Assembly (NCBI GenBank): GCA_002434305.1
Contig: DJJU01000006.1
Span: 682,001 to 746,000 of the forward strand
Reading direction: 5' to 3'
Origin: Alicycliphilus sp. UBA6560
Lineage (GTDB): Bacteria; Pseudomonadota; Gammaproteobacteria; Burkholderiales; Burkholderiaceae_C
Length of the DNA stretch: 64,000 nucleotides
Notes under the pieces: model-generated
Told to the model about the DNA's origin: nothing
Databases searched by the model: none
What the model saw: only the letters and a program-made list of their open reading frames with translations
Shown here: positions 25,765 through 34,996 of the stretch, one piece after another
How the letters are laid out: every line of letters starts with the position of its first letter
Numbering within the stretch: position 1 is the stretch's first letter
Translations under genes and position numbers: made by a program

Positions 25765-27450
25765 ATGTCTGAATCTTTTGCCGCCCTGTTCGAAGAGTCG
25801 CTGCAACGCACGGAAATGCGTCCTGGCGAAGTCATCACTGCTGAAGTGGTGCGCGTCGAGCACAACTTCGTGGTCGTGAATGCCGGCCTGAAGTCCGAAG
25901 CCTACGTGCCGATCGACGAATTCAAGAACGACCAGGGCGAGATCGAAGTCCAGGTGGGCGACTTTGTGTCGGTCGCCATCGGCTCGATCGAAAACGGCTA
26001 CGGCGACACCATCCTGTCGCGCGACACCGCCAAGCGCCTGGCCTCCTGGCTGGCCCTGGAAAAGGCCCTGGAGTCCGGCGAATTCGTCACCGGCACCACC
26101 ACCGGCAAGGTCAAGGGTGGCCTGACGGTGCTGGTCAACGGCATCCGCGCCTTCCTGCCCGGCTCGCTGATCGACACGCGCCCCGTCAAGGACCTGACCC
26201 CCTACGAGAACAAGACCCTGGAATTCAAGGTCATCAAGCTCGACCGCAAGCGCAACAACGTGGTGCTCTCCCGCCGCGCCGTGGTGGAAGCCTCCATGGG
26301 CGAAGAGCGCGCCAAGCTGATGGAAACGCTGAAGGAAGGCGCCATCGTCAACGGCGTGGTCAAGAACATCACCGAGTACGGTGCGTTCGTGGACCTGGGC
26401 GGCATCGACGGCCTGCTGCACATCACCGACATGGCATGGCGCCGTGTCCGCCACCCCTCCGAGGTGGTGCAGGCTGGTCAGGAAATCACGGCCAAGATCC
26501 TCAAGTTCGACACCGAGAAGAACCGCGTCTCGCTGGGCCTCAAGCAAATGGGCGACGACCCGTGGCTGGGCGTGTCGCGCCGCTACCCCTCGGGCACGCG
26601 TCTGTTCGGCAAGGTCACGAACATCGCCGACTACGGCGCGTTCGTCGAGCTGGAGCCCGGCATCGAAGGCCTGGTGCACGTCTCCGAGATGGACTGGACC
26701 AACAAGAACGTGGCCCCCTCCAAGCTGGTCAGCCTGGGCGACGAGGTCGAAGTCATGGTGCTGGACATCGACGAAGACAAGCGCCGCATCAGCCTGGGCA
26801 TGAAGCAGTGCAAGGCCAACCCCTGGCAGGAATTCGCGCAGAACACCAAGCGCGGCGACCGCGTCAAGGGCCCGATCAAGTCCATCACCGACTTCGGCGT
26901 GTTCGTGGGCCTGGCTGCCGGCATCGACGGCCTGGTGCACCTGTCCGACCTGTCCTGGAACGAGCCCGGCGAAGCCGCCGTGCGCAACTACAAGAAGGGC
27001 CAGGAAGTCGAAGCCATCGTGCTGGCCGTGGACGTGGACCGCGAGCGCATCTCGCTGGGCATCAAGCAGCTCGACCAGGACCCCTTCACCACCTTCGTGA
27101 CGGTGAACGACAAGGGCCAGATCGTGTCCGGCAAGGTCAAGACGGTTGACGCGCGCGGCGCCGAGATCGATCTGGGCCAGGACATCGTCGGCTACCTGCG
27201 TGCCTCGGAAATCTCCCGCGACCGCGTGGAAGATGCCCGCAACGTGCTCAAGGAAGGCGACGAAGTCAGCGCCGTGGTGGTCAATGTGGACCGCAAGACG
27301 CGCAACATCCAGCTGTCCATCAAGCAAAAGGACATGGCTGACGAGCAAGGCGCCATGGCCCACCTGTCGGCCCAGTCGGCCAAGGAAAACGCCGGCACGA
27401 CCAGCCTGGGCGCCCTGCTGCGCGCCAAGCTGGACAACTCCGACAAGTAA
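25765..27450 (+). CDS. rpsA: 30S ribosomal protein S1
   Basis: S1 binds mRNA and helps melt structure at translation starts. The 561-residue product has six tandem S1 domains of about 75 residues; repeated landmarks are ITEYGAFVDLGGIDGLLHIT, IADYGAFVELEPGIEGLVHV and ITDFGVFVGLAAGIDGLVHL. The first two domains are the ribosome-binding type, as usual. An AAGGAA precedes the ATG. A 179-nt leader separates it from cmk; S1 genes are commonly autoregulated through the leader, but I see no specific element. ihfB follows, as in most proteobacteria. Confidence 0.97.
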   Translation: MSESFAALFEESLQRTEMRPGEVITAEVVRVEHNFVVVNAGLKSEAYVPIDEFKNDQGEIEVQVGDFVSVAIGSIENGYGDTILSRDTAKRLASWLALEKALESGEFVTGTTTGKVKGGLTVLVNGIRAFLPGSLIDTRPVKDLTPYENKTLEFKVIKLDRKRNNVVLSRRAVVEASMGEERAKLMETLKEGAIVNGVVKNITEYGAFVDLGGIDGLLHITDMAWRRVRHPSEVVQAGQEITAKILKFDTEKNRVSLGLKQMGDDPWLGVSRRYPSGTRLFGKVTNIADYGAFVELEPGIEGLVHVSEMDWTNKNVAPSKLVSLGDEVEVMVLDIDEDKRRISLGMKQCKANPWQEFAQNTKRGDRVKGPIKSITDFGVFVGLAAGIDGLVHLSDLSWNEPGEAAVRNYKKGQEVEAIVLAVDVDRERISLGIKQLDQDPFTTFVTVNDKGQIVSGKVKTVDARGAEIDLGQDIVGYLRASEISRDRVEDARNVLKEGDEVSAVVVNVDRKTRNIQLSIKQKDMADEQGAMAHLSAQSAKENAGTTSLGALLRAKLDNSDK

Positions 27451-27521
27451 GCCATACGGCGACAGCGGCGGGCCCCTGGCGGGCCTGTCCGCAGGCCGGC
27501 GCTTCGGCGTCGGCCCCCAGC

Positions 27522-27544
27522 AGCGGGCGCCTCGGGCGCCCGCT
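27522..27544 (+). terminator. Perfect hairpin between rpsA and ihfB, weak terminator or attenuator
   Basis: AGCGGGCGCC, loop TCG, GGCGCCCGCT: ten perfect GC-rich pairs followed only by CCTTCTTC. Without a T-run it is unlikely to be a full intrinsic terminator; partial termination or mRNA 3'-end protection for rpsA is more likely. Confidence 0.5.
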
Positions 27545-27573
27545 CCTTCTTCAACAGCCCAAAGGCCACAGCC

Positions 27574-27864
27574 ATGACCCGATCCGACCTTGTCGAGGAG
27601 CTTGCGGCGCGCTTCGCCCAGCTCACCCAGCGCGATGCCGAGTTCGCCGTCAAGACCATCCTGGATGCCGTGAGCGACGCGTTGGTGCGCGGCCACCGCA
27701 TCGAGATCCGCGGCTTCGGCAGCTTCTCGGTCAACCACCGTCCACCCCGCATGGGCCGCAACCCCCGCACCGGCCAGGCCGTGCAGATCCCGGAAAAGCG
27801 CGTACCCCACTTCAAGCCCGGCAAGGCCTTGCGCGAGGCCGTGGACCAGCGCAACCCGGTCTGA
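27574..27864 (+). CDS. ihfB: Integration host factor subunit beta
   Basis: IHF-beta pairs with IHF-alpha to bend DNA sharply at specific sites. The 96-residue product has the family N-terminus (TRSDLVEELAARFAQLTQRD), FGSFSVNHRPPRMGRNPRTG with the intercalating Pro on the beta arm, and the C-terminal PHFKPGKALRE. Position after rpsA and upstream of lapAB is the conserved one. Length fits (94-107). Confidence 0.96.
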   Translation: MTRSDLVEELAARFAQLTQRDAEFAVKTILDAVSDALVRGHRIEIRGFGSFSVNHRPPRMGRNPRTGQAVQIPEKRVPHFKPGKALREAVDQRNPV

Positions 27865-27874
27865 GCCTCCTTCC

Positions 27875-27937
27875 ACTATCAAAGCAATAGCTGCCAGCGC
27901 TTGCCGGGAAAGGGCTGGAGGCAGATTTGGCTTGTAT
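27875..27937 (+). repeat. Dispersed palindromic repeat, copy 8
   Basis: CTATCAAAGCA flank, exact core AGCTGCCAGCGCTTG at 27889-27903, AAGGGCTGGAGGCAGATTT right arm. It starts ten bases after the ihfB stop, in the tandem gap before lapA. Confidence 0.88.
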
Positions 27938-28012
27938 CGCGTGACAACCCGCCCATGCACCCCAACGGCCCTGCGTACACGTAGAATGGCCCGGCCAATC
28001 GGGACGTGACGC

Positions 28013-28333
28013 ATGAAATACCTGCTGTGGCTGCTCAAGGCAGCCATTTTTTTCACCCTGTTCGCCTTTGCGCTGAACAACCAGCAAAGCGCCACCGTGC
28101 ATTTCTTCTTTGGCACGCAGTGGACGGCGCCGCTGGTGCTGGTGGTGCTGAGCGCCTTCGCGCTGGGTTTGATCGTGGGCGTGCTGGGCATGGTGCCGCG
28201 CTGGTGGCACCACCGCAACGCTGCGCGCCGCACGCCGGCCGGTCCACCCACCGCCGCGACCCCTGCGCCCGCCACACTGCCTCCCTCGGAAACCGAAGCT
28301 GCCCTGGCCCAGTCGCCCCTCCATGGAATTTGA
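28013..28333 (+). CDS. lapA: LapA-domain small inner membrane protein (DUF1049)
   Basis: This 106-residue protein has two hydrophobic spans (about residues 4-22 and 40-62) and the middle sequence NNQQSATVHFFFG typical of the LapA/YciS family. In E. coli the partner LapB controls LpxC turnover and thus LPS level, and LapA is co-transcribed with it. The C-terminus is a Pro/Ala-rich cytoplasmic tail. It overlaps lapB by 11 bases. TAGAAT lies upstream at the head of the gap and may be its -10. Confidence 0.87.
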   Translation: MKYLLWLLKAAIFFTLFAFALNNQQSATVHFFFGTQWTAPLVLVVLSAFALGLIVGVLGMVPRWWHHRNAARRTPAGPPTAATPAPATLPPSETEAALAQSPLHGI

Positions 28334-29480
28334 CCTGAGCTGGATCGTCCTGGGCCTGCCCATCGCCTTCGGCCTGGGCTGGCTGGCCTCGCGGCTGGAC
28401 ATGCGCCAGCTGCGCGAGGACAGCCGCCGCGCGCCCAAGGCTTACTTCAAGGGCCTGAACTACCTGCTCAACGAACAGCAGGACCAGGCTATCGACGCCT
28501 TCATCGAGGCCGTGCAGAACGACCCGGACACCACCGAACTGCACTTCGCCCTGGGCAACCTGTTCCGCCGCCGTGGCGAATACAACCGCGCCGTACGCGT
28601 GCACGAGCACCTGCTTTCGCGCGGCGATTTGAGCCGTACCGACCGCGAGCGCGCCCAGCACGCGCTGGCGCTGGATTTTCTGAAGGCCGGCCTGCTGGAC
28701 CGTGCGGAAGACGCCCTGCGCCGCCTGGAAGGCACGGCCTTCGAGGCCCAAGCCCGCATGGCACTGCTGGCCATCTACGAGCGCTCGCGCGACTGGCCCC
28801 AGGCGAGCGACATCGCCCAGCGTATGCAGGCCGCGCACCAGGGCGACTTCAGCACCCGCCAGGCGCACTACCTGTGCGAGCAAGCCCTGACCCATGCTTC
28901 CCACGGCGAGCTGGATGCCGCGCGCACGCTGCTGGAACGGGCCGTCGACACCGCGCCCCAGGCCGCCCGCGCCCGCATCGAGCTGGCCCGCCTGCACCAG
29001 CGCATGGGTAACGCGGATGCCGCGCTGCAGGCCCTGACCAGCCTGGCCGACGCCACCCCCGCAGCCCTGCCCTTGGCCGCATCCCTGCTGGTGGAGGTAG
29101 CCGGCCAAGCCGGCAAGGCGCCGCAGGCCCATGCCCTGCTGGTGCACCACTACGAGCAGATGCCGGCGCTGGATCTGCTGGAGGCCATCGTTGCCCTCGA
29201 AACCGCTGGGCCCCAGGGCAGCGCCGTGGCACGCGGCTGGTACGTGCGCCACCTGGAGCATGAACCTTCGCTGGTGGCGGCCACGCGCTGGCTGGCCGGC
29301 GAGCAACTGGCCCAGCCCGAGGTCCAGCCCCAGGTGCAGCGCGCGCTGGAGCATGCCAGCAAACCGCTGACGCGCTACCGCTGCGCCGCGTGCGGCTTCG
29401 AGGCGCGCCAGCACTTCTGGCAATGCCCAGGCTGCCAGACCTGGGACAGCTACCCCGCCCGGCGGGTGGAAGAACTCTAG
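28323..29480 (+). CDS. lapB: Lipopolysaccharide assembly protein LapB
   Basis: LapB (YciM) is a membrane-anchored TPR protein that recruits FtsH to degrade LpxC and so balances LPS synthesis. The 385-residue product has one N-terminal membrane helix, repeated TPR helices (for example FIEAVQNDPDTTELHFALGN), and a C-terminal rubredoxin-like zinc knuckle CAACGFEARQHFWQCPGC that packs against the TPRs. All four Cys are present. It overlaps lapA, so the two are coupled. Confidence 0.95.
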   Translation: MEFDLSWIVLGLPIAFGLGWLASRLDMRQLREDSRRAPKAYFKGLNYLLNEQQDQAIDAFIEAVQNDPDTTELHFALGNLFRRRGEYNRAVRVHEHLLSRGDLSRTDRERAQHALALDFLKAGLLDRAEDALRRLEGTAFEAQARMALLAIYERSRDWPQASDIAQRMQAAHQGDFSTRQAHYLCEQALTHASHGELDAARTLLERAVDTAPQAARARIELARLHQRMGNADAALQALTSLADATPAALPLAASLLVEVAGQAGKAPQAHALLVHHYEQMPALDLLEAIVALETAGPQGSAVARGWYVRHLEHEPSLVAATRWLAGEQLAQPEVQPQVQRALEHASKPLTRYRCAACGFEARQHFWQCPGCQTWDSYPARRVEEL

Positions 29481-29510
29481 GGCGCCACTCGCCCGTCTAG
29501 GAGGTACCCG

Positions 29511-29831
29511 ATGCGCAAGACCCTCTCTGCAGCGTTGGCCACCCTCTTCCTGGCCCTGCCGGCAGCCGCGCAGCCCGCCACGCCGGGCATCATCGAAGCC
29601 AATCAGGCCACTGAAGCGCAGCTCGACGGCGTCAACGGCCTGGGGCCTGCCACCACCCGGCGCATTCTGGCAGCGCGCGGCGAGCGACCCTTCGACGGAT
29701 GGCGCGACCTGATCGCCCGCGTCAAGGGCATCGGCCCGGCGTCGGCGGCACGCCTGTCGCAGCAGGGCCTGCGGGTAGCCGGGCAGCCCTACGGCGCCGC
29801 GCCTGAGCCCGCTCCCCCAGCCGGTCGCTGA
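29511..29831 (+). CDS. ComEA-like secreted helix-hairpin-helix protein
   Basis: A 106-residue protein with a signal peptide (RKTLSAALATLFLALPAAAQ) and two helix-hairpin-helix motifs, one with GVNGLGPATTRRIL and one with GIGPASAARLSQQGL. ComEA proteins bind incoming DNA in the periplasm during natural transformation. This one has the small, stand-alone form common in proteobacteria, and the C-terminus is Pro/Ala-rich. It lies 30 nt after lapB with GGAGG upstream of its start. A role in DNA uptake is inferred from family only. Confidence 0.82.
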   Translation: MRKTLSAALATLFLALPAAAQPATPGIIEANQATEAQLDGVNGLGPATTRRILAARGERPFDGWRDLIARVKGIGPASAARLSQQGLRVAGQPYGAAPEPAPPAGR

Positions 29832-29867
29832 GCTGCTCGGCAGTGCCTGCCATGAATGGCCGGTAAG

Positions 29868-29907
29868 CGCGGCCCAAAGCCCGGCGGCAGCTCGGTTTTT
29901 CATAGCA
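29868..29907 (-). repeat. Degenerate dispersed repeat copy
   Basis: On the minus strand GCTATGAAAAACCGAGCTGC followed by CGCCGGGCTTTGG resembles left flank and core, but the core is broken. It lies between the ComEA-like gene and mrpA. Confidence 0.35.
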
Positions 29908-29943
29908 CGGCCGCCAGGGACTTACCCCTAAAATGGGCTGCTG

Positions 29944-32913
29944 ATGTCTTTGGTTTTCCTTATCCTGCTGCCCTTCGTCGCAAGCCTGCTGGCCGCCGTG
30001 CTGCCGGCCAACGCGCGCAATACGGAGTCCACGCTGGCGGGAGTGGTGGCGCTGTTTTGCACTGTGCAGACGGCCCTGGCGTTTCCAGGCATTCAGGATG
30101 GAGGCGTGCTGCGCGAGGACATCGACTGGCTGCCCGCGCTGGGCCTGCAGCTGTCCATCCGTATGGACGGCTTCGCGTGGATGTTCGCCATGCTGATCTT
30201 CGGCATCGGCACGCTGGTGGTGTTGTACGCACGCTATTACATGTCGCCGGACGACCCGGTGCCGCGCTTTTTCTCCTTCTTCCTGGCTTTCATGGGCGCC
30301 ATGGCCGGGGTGGTGCTTTCGGGCAACCTGGTGCTGCTGGTGTTCTTCTGGGAGCTCACCAGCCTGTTCTCCTTCCTGCTGATCGGCTACTGGCACCACC
30401 GGCAGGATGCGCGGCGCGGCGCGCGCATGGCGCTGACGGTGACGGCCACGGGCGGCCTATGCCTGCTGGCCGGCGTGCTGGTTCTGGGCCACATCGTGGG
30501 CAGCTACGACATGGACCACGTGCTGAAGTCAGCCGAACTGGTGCGCGGCCACCCCTTGTATCTGACGGTGCTGGTGCTGGTGCTGCTGGGTGCCTTCACC
30601 AAGAGCGCGCAGTTTCCCTTCCACTTCTGGCTGCCGCACGCCATGGCCGCACCCACGCCGGTATCCGCCTATCTGCACTCGGCCACCATGGTCAAGGCGG
30701 GCGTATTCCTGCTGGCGCGGCTGTGGCCCGTACTGGGCGACACCGACGCCTGGTTCTGGCTGGTGGGCGGCGCGGGCGTGTGCACGCTGCTGGTGGGCGG
30801 CTACGCGGCCATCTTCCAGAACGACCTGAAGGGGCTGCTGGCTTATTCCACCATCTCGCACCTGGGCCTGATCGTGCTGCTGCTGGGGCTCAACAGCCGG
30901 CTGGCGGCCGTCGCGGCCGTGTTCCACATCATGAACCACGCAACGTTCAAGGCCTCGCTGTTCATGGCCGCGGGCATCGTGGACCACGAAAGCGGCACGC
31001 GCGATATCCGCCGCCTGTCGGGCCTGCGCGTGATGATGCCCATCACCGCCACGCTGGCCGCCGTGGCCAGCGCGGCCATGGCGGGCGTGCCGCTGCTCAA
31101 CGGCTTTCTGTCCAAGGAGATGTTTTTTGCCGAAACGGTTTACCTGAACGCCTCGCCGCTGGTGGCCACGCTGCTGCCGGCCGCGGCCACCGTGGCCGGC
31201 ATGTTCAGCGTGGCCTATTCGCTGCGCTTCGTGCTGGACGTGTTCGGCGGTCCGCCGGCGCGCGACCTGCCGCACGAGCCGCACGAGCCGCCGCACTGGA
31301 TGCGCGTGCCCGTCGAGCTGCTGGTGCTGATCTGCCTAGTGGTGGGCATCTTCCCCGCCTGGGCCGTGGGCAGCTACCTGAACGCTGCCGCACTGCCCGT
31401 AGTGGGCGACCTGCCACCCTTCAGCCTGGCGCTGTGGCACGGGGTGAACACCCCGTTCGTCATGAGCCTGGTGGCGCTGGCGGGCGGCACGGTGCTGTAC
31501 CTGTTCGTGCGCCGCCAGCGCAGCGCGGGCCTGATGGACGTGCCCCCGCTGATGTACCGCATCGACGGCAAGCGCATCTTCGAGCACGTTCTGGCGCTGC
31601 TGTCCAATGCCAGCCGCACGGCCCGCCGCGCACTGTCCACCAGTCGGCTGCAGTGGCAGATGCTGTGGCTGGTGCTGGCCACACTGGTGGCCGGCGCCCT
31701 GCCCGTGCTGCTGGCCAGCGGCACGGGCGGCGAGGGCCGCACGCTGCTGCCGGTGTCCGCCTCTTTCGTGCTGCTGTGGACGATAGGGGCCGTGTGCGCT
31801 CTGGCAGCGGCCTGGCAGGCCAAGTACCACCGGCTGGCGGCACTCGTTTTCATGGGGGGCGCCGGGCTGTGCGTGTGCATCACCTTCCTGTGGTTCTCCG
31901 CGCCCGACCTGGCGCTGACCCAGCTGTCGGTAGAGGTGGTGACCACCATCCTGATCCTGCTCGGCCTGCGCTGGCTTCCCCGGCGCGACGCCAGCCTGCC
32001 CGCGGCCGACCCCAGCGCCCTGCAGGCGCGCCTGCGCCGCCTGCGCGACTTGGGCCTGGCGCTGGCGGCCGGCGGCGGCATGGCCTGGCTGGCCATGGCC
32101 ATGATGAATCGGCCGTTCGCCGCCAGCACCTCCACCTTCTTCCTGCAACGCGCGCTGTCCGAGGGCGGCGGCACCAATGTGGTCAACGTCATGCTGGTGG
32201 ACTTCCGCGGCTTCGACACCTTCGGCGAAATCGTGGTGCTGGGCATCGTGGCGCTGACGGTGTATGCGCTGCTGCGGCGCTTTCGTCCCGCCGGCGAAGC
32301 CATGGACCTGCCCGAGCAGCAACGCTACCTGCCCGCCGACCTGCAGACCGACCTGCTGAACCCGCGCGGCGCCGCCGACACAGCCATCGGCTACCTGATG
32401 GTGCCGGCCGTGCTGGTGCGTCTGCTGCTGCCCTTCACGGCGCTGGTGGCCGTCTACCTGTTCATGCGCGGGCACGACAAGCCGGGCGGCGGCTTCGTGG
32501 CCGGCCTGGTGTTCTCCGTCGGCCTGGTGCTGCAGTACATCGTCTCCGGCACCGCTTGGGTGGAAGCGCACATGCGCCTGTTCCCACGCCGCTGGATCGC
32601 CGCCGGCATGCTGCTGGCCCTGGGCACCGGCCTGGGCTCAGTGGTGCTGGGCTACCCCTTCCTGACCAGCCACATGGCGCACCTGCACCTGCCACTGGTG
32701 GGCGACGTGCACCTGGCCAGCGCCATCTTCTTCGACGCCGGCGTGTTCGCCCTGGTCGTGGGGGCAACGCTGCTGATCCTCACCGCCATCGCCCACCAAT
32801 CGGTGCGCAGCCACCGCTGGCATGCGCGCCTGCTGGAGGAGGAACAGCTGGCCCTGTCGGCCGTCGTCAGCTACGACGACGAGCCCGCACACGCACCCAA
32901 GGGAGCACGCTGA
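29944..32913 (+). CDS. mrpA: Mrp cation/proton antiporter subunit A, fused to subunit B
   Basis: MrpA is the large NuoL-like subunit of the hetero-oligomeric Na+(K+)/H+ antiporter. The 989-residue protein has about 20 membrane spans, with the conserved Glu in FWELTSLFSFLLIGYW and Lys residues in GAFTKSAQFPFHFWLPHAM and HSATMVKAGVFLLARLWP. The C-terminal part contains the MrpB domain (GHDKPGGGFVAGLVFSVGLV), so A and B are fused, as in the six-gene group 2 operons. No Shine-Dalgarno sequence precedes the ATG, which lies nine bases behind TAAAAT (29929-29934). Confidence 0.94.
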   Translation: MSLVFLILLPFVASLLAAVLPANARNTESTLAGVVALFCTVQTALAFPGIQDGGVLREDIDWLPALGLQLSIRMDGFAWMFAMLIFGIGTLVVLYARYYMSPDDPVPRFFSFFLAFMGAMAGVVLSGNLVLLVFFWELTSLFSFLLIGYWHHRQDARRGARMALTVTATGGLCLLAGVLVLGHIVGSYDMDHVLKSAELVRGHPLYLTVLVLVLLGAFTKSAQFPFHFWLPHAMAAPTPVSAYLHSATMVKAGVFLLARLWPVLGDTDAWFWLVGGAGVCTLLVGGYAAIFQNDLKGLLAYSTISHLGLIVLLLGLNSRLAAVAAVFHIMNHATFKASLFMAAGIVDHESGTRDIRRLSGLRVMMPITATLAAVASAAMAGVPLLNGFLSKEMFFAETVYLNASPLVATLLPAAATVAGMFSVAYSLRFVLDVFGGPPARDLPHEPHEPPHWMRVPVELLVLICLVVGIFPAWAVGSYLNAAALPVVGDLPPFSLALWHGVNTPFVMSLVALAGGTVLYLFVRRQRSAGLMDVPPLMYRIDGKRIFEHVLALLSNASRTARRALSTSRLQWQMLWLVLATLVAGALPVLLASGTGGEGRTLLPVSASFVLLWTIGAVCALAAAWQAKYHRLAALVFMGGAGLCVCITFLWFSAPDLALTQLSVEVVTTILILLGLRWLPRRDASLPAADPSALQARLRRLRDLGLALAAGGGMAWLAMAMMNRPFAASTSTFFLQRALSEGGGTNVVNVMLVDFRGFDTFGEIVVLGIVALTVYALLRRFRPAGEAMDLPEQQRYLPADLQTDLLNPRGAADTAIGYLMVPAVLVRLLLPFTALVAVYLFMRGHDKPGGGFVAGLVFSVGLVLQYIVSGTAWVEAHMRLFPRRWIAAGMLLALGTGLGSVVLGYPFLTSHMAHLHLPLVGDVHLASAIFFDAGVFALVVGATLLILTAIAHQSVRSHRWHARLLEEEQLALSAVVSYDDEPAHAPKGAR

Positions 32914-33278
32914 TGGAACTCATACTGGCGCTGGCCATCGGCGTGCTCACCGGCTCGGGCGTGTGGCTGCTGCTGCGCCCGCGCACCTTCCAGATCATCA
33001 TGGGCCTGTCGCTGCTGTCGTACGCCGTGAACCTGTTCATCTTCAGCATGGGCCGCCTCGGCCTGGCCGTGGGCAAGGAGCCGGTCCTCATCCCCGGCGT
33101 GCCGCAAAACCTGCAGAACTACGCCGACCCGCTGCCCCAGGCGCTGGTGCTCACCGCCATCGTCATCGGCTTTGCCATGACGGCGCTGTTCCTGGTGGTG
33201 CTGCTGGCCTCGCGCGGCATCAGCGGCACCGACCATGTGGACGGCACCCAGGCCCCGGGCAGCCAGGAAATGCCATGA
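32913..33278 (+). CDS. mrpC: Mrp antiporter subunit C
   Basis: A 121-residue NuoK-like protein with three membrane spans (residues about 2-20, 26-44, 72-96). The second carries IIMGLSLLSYAVNLFIFSMG, matching MnhC/MrpC. The start ATG shares its first base with the last base of the mrpA stop (TGATG), and the stop overlaps mrpD, so the operon is tightly coupled. The polar C-terminal tail is short. Confidence 0.93.
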   Translation: MELILALAIGVLTGSGVWLLLRPRTFQIIMGLSLLSYAVNLFIFSMGRLGLAVGKEPVLIPGVPQNLQNYADPLPQALVLTAIVIGFAMTALFLVVLLASRGISGTDHVDGTQAPGSQEMP

Positions 33279-34996
33279 GCCTGTTGCTATCCGAGCTGGC
33301 CGGCCGCTTCATGCCACACCTGATGCTGGCGCCGATCGCGCTGCCGCTGTTCACCGCCACGCTCACGCTGCTGATGCGCGAAGAACGCCAGCGCGTCAAG
33401 CTGGCGCTGAACATCGCCTCCACGGCGCTGGGCCTGCTGATCGCCGTGGCGCTGCTGCGCTGGACGCACCAGGCCAGCTCTCCTGCCGGCATGGGCGTGT
33501 ACCTGCAGGGCAACTGGGCGGCGCCGTTCGGCATCGTGCTGGTGCTGGACCGCCTGAGCGCGCTGATGCTGGTGCTGACCAGCGCCATCGCCCTGTGCGC
33601 CATCGTCTTCGCCGGCACGCGCTGGCACCGCGCGGGCGTGCACTTCCACACGCTGTACCAGCTGCAGCTGATGGGCCTGGCGGGTGCCTTCCTGACCGGC
33701 GACCTGTTCAACCTGTTCGTGTTCTTCGAGATCATGCTGGCCGCCTCCTACGGGCTGCTGCTGCATGGCTCGGGGCGGGCGCGCGTGCAGTCGGGCCTGC
33801 ACTACATCGCCATCAACCTGGCCGCATCCTCGCTGTTCCTGGTCGGCGCCTCCATGCTGTACGGCATCACCGGCACGCTGAACATGGCCGATCTGGCGCG
33901 CTGCGTGCCGCTGGTCGCCGCGCAGGACTTGGGCTTGCTGCACGCGGCTGCCGGCATCCTGGCGACCGCCTTCCTGATCAAGGCCGCCGTGTGGCCGCTG
34001 AACTTCTGGCTGGTGCCCGCCTACAGCGCCGCCACGGCCCCCGTGGGTGCGCTGTTCGCCGTGATGACCAAGGTCGGCATCTATACCCTGCTGCGCCTGT
34101 GGACGCTGATGTTCGGCAGCGAGGCCGGCGCCTCCGCCCTGTTCGGTGGCGCCTGGCTGGTGGGCGCTGGCATGGTGACCATGGCCTTCGGTGCCATCGG
34201 CATGATGGCCTCGCAGCGGGCGACGCAGCAGGCGGGTTTTGCGGCGCTGCTGTCCTCCGGCACGGTGCTGGCGGCGGCCGGCTTCGGCCAGAACCAGCTC
34301 ACGGCCGCCATGCTGTACTACCTGCCTGGCTCCACCATGGCGATTGCCGCGCTGTTCCTGCTGGCCGACCTGATCGAGCGCTGGCGCACCGACGGCACGG
34401 CGCTGAGCGCCGACGATGGCGAGGAAGCCCCTTTCCTCACGCCCGAGCTGGTGCCGGGCTCCGGCCTGAACCTGGACGACGAGGAAGAAGTGCTGGTCGG
34501 CCGCGCCATTCCCGCCGCCGCCGCGCTGCTGGGCCTGGCCTGGTTGATGTGCACCCTGGTCATCGCCGGCATGCCGCCGCTGTCGGGCTTCGTGGGCAAG
34601 TTCGCCATGCTGACGGCCCTGCTCAACCCGCTGGGCCTGGGCTCGTCCGCCGGAGTGCGGCCCGGCGCGGCCGGCTGGGCGCTGCTGGCGCTGCTGATCG
34701 GCACGGGGCTGCTGTCGCTCATGGCCCTGACGCGCGCCGGCATACGCCACTTCTGGACCACCTCGGAACGGCTGGCGCCGCGCCTGCATGTGCTCGAGGG
34801 CCTGCCCGTGGCCGCGCTGCTGTCGGCCTGCGTGGCGCTCACCCTGGGCGCCGAGCCCGTGATGCGCTTCACCCAGGCGGCGGCCAATTCCCTGCACGCG
34901 CCGGACACCTACATCCGTGCCGTGCTGCAGACGCAGCCCGTGCCCAGCCCCACGGCCGCGCCCGTCCCGTCCGTCACGCCGGGAGCGGCCCAATGA
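33275..34996 (+). CDS. mrpD: Mrp antiporter subunit D
   Basis: A 573-residue NuoM/NuoN-like membrane subunit. Landmarks are the conserved Glu in NLFVFFEIMLAASYGLLLHG and the Lys in FLIKAAVWPLNFWLVPAYSA, plus AVMTKVGIYTLLRLW. These charged residues line the proton path of the family. The region around residues 375-410 is an acidic loop (DDGEEAPF, LDDEEEV) that is not conserved. It overlaps mrpC by four bases and mrpE by four. Confidence 0.95.
   Translation: MSLLLSELAGRFMPHLMLAPIALPLFTATLTLLMREERQRVKLALNIASTALGLLIAVALLRWTHQASSPAGMGVYLQGNWAAPFGIVLVLDRLSALMLVLTSAIALCAIVFAGTRWHRAGVHFHTLYQLQLMGLAGAFLTGDLFNLFVFFEIMLAASYGLLLHGSGRARVQSGLHYIAINLAASSLFLVGASMLYGITGTLNMADLARCVPLVAAQDLGLLHAAAGILATAFLIKAAVWPLNFWLVPAYSAATAPVGALFAVMTKVGIYTLLRLWTLMFGSEAGASALFGGAWLVGAGMVTMAFGAIGMMASQRATQQAGFAALLSSGTVLAAAGFGQNQLTAAMLYYLPGSTMAIAALFLLADLIERWRTDGTALSADDGEEAPFLTPELVPGSGLNLDDEEEVLVGRAIPAAAALLGLAWLMCTLVIAGMPPLSGFVGKFAMLTALLNPLGLGSSAGVRPGAAGWALLALLIGTGLLSLMALTRAGIRHFWTTSERLAPRLHVLEGLPVAALLSACVALTLGAEPVMRFTQAAANSLHAPDTYIRAVLQTQPVPSPTAAPVPSVTPGAAQ

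Noticed and set aside
25669..28275. Minus-strand frame of 868 codons opposite rpsA and ihfB
   Set aside because: Antisense to conserved ribosomal and IHF genes, with shadow-type composition.
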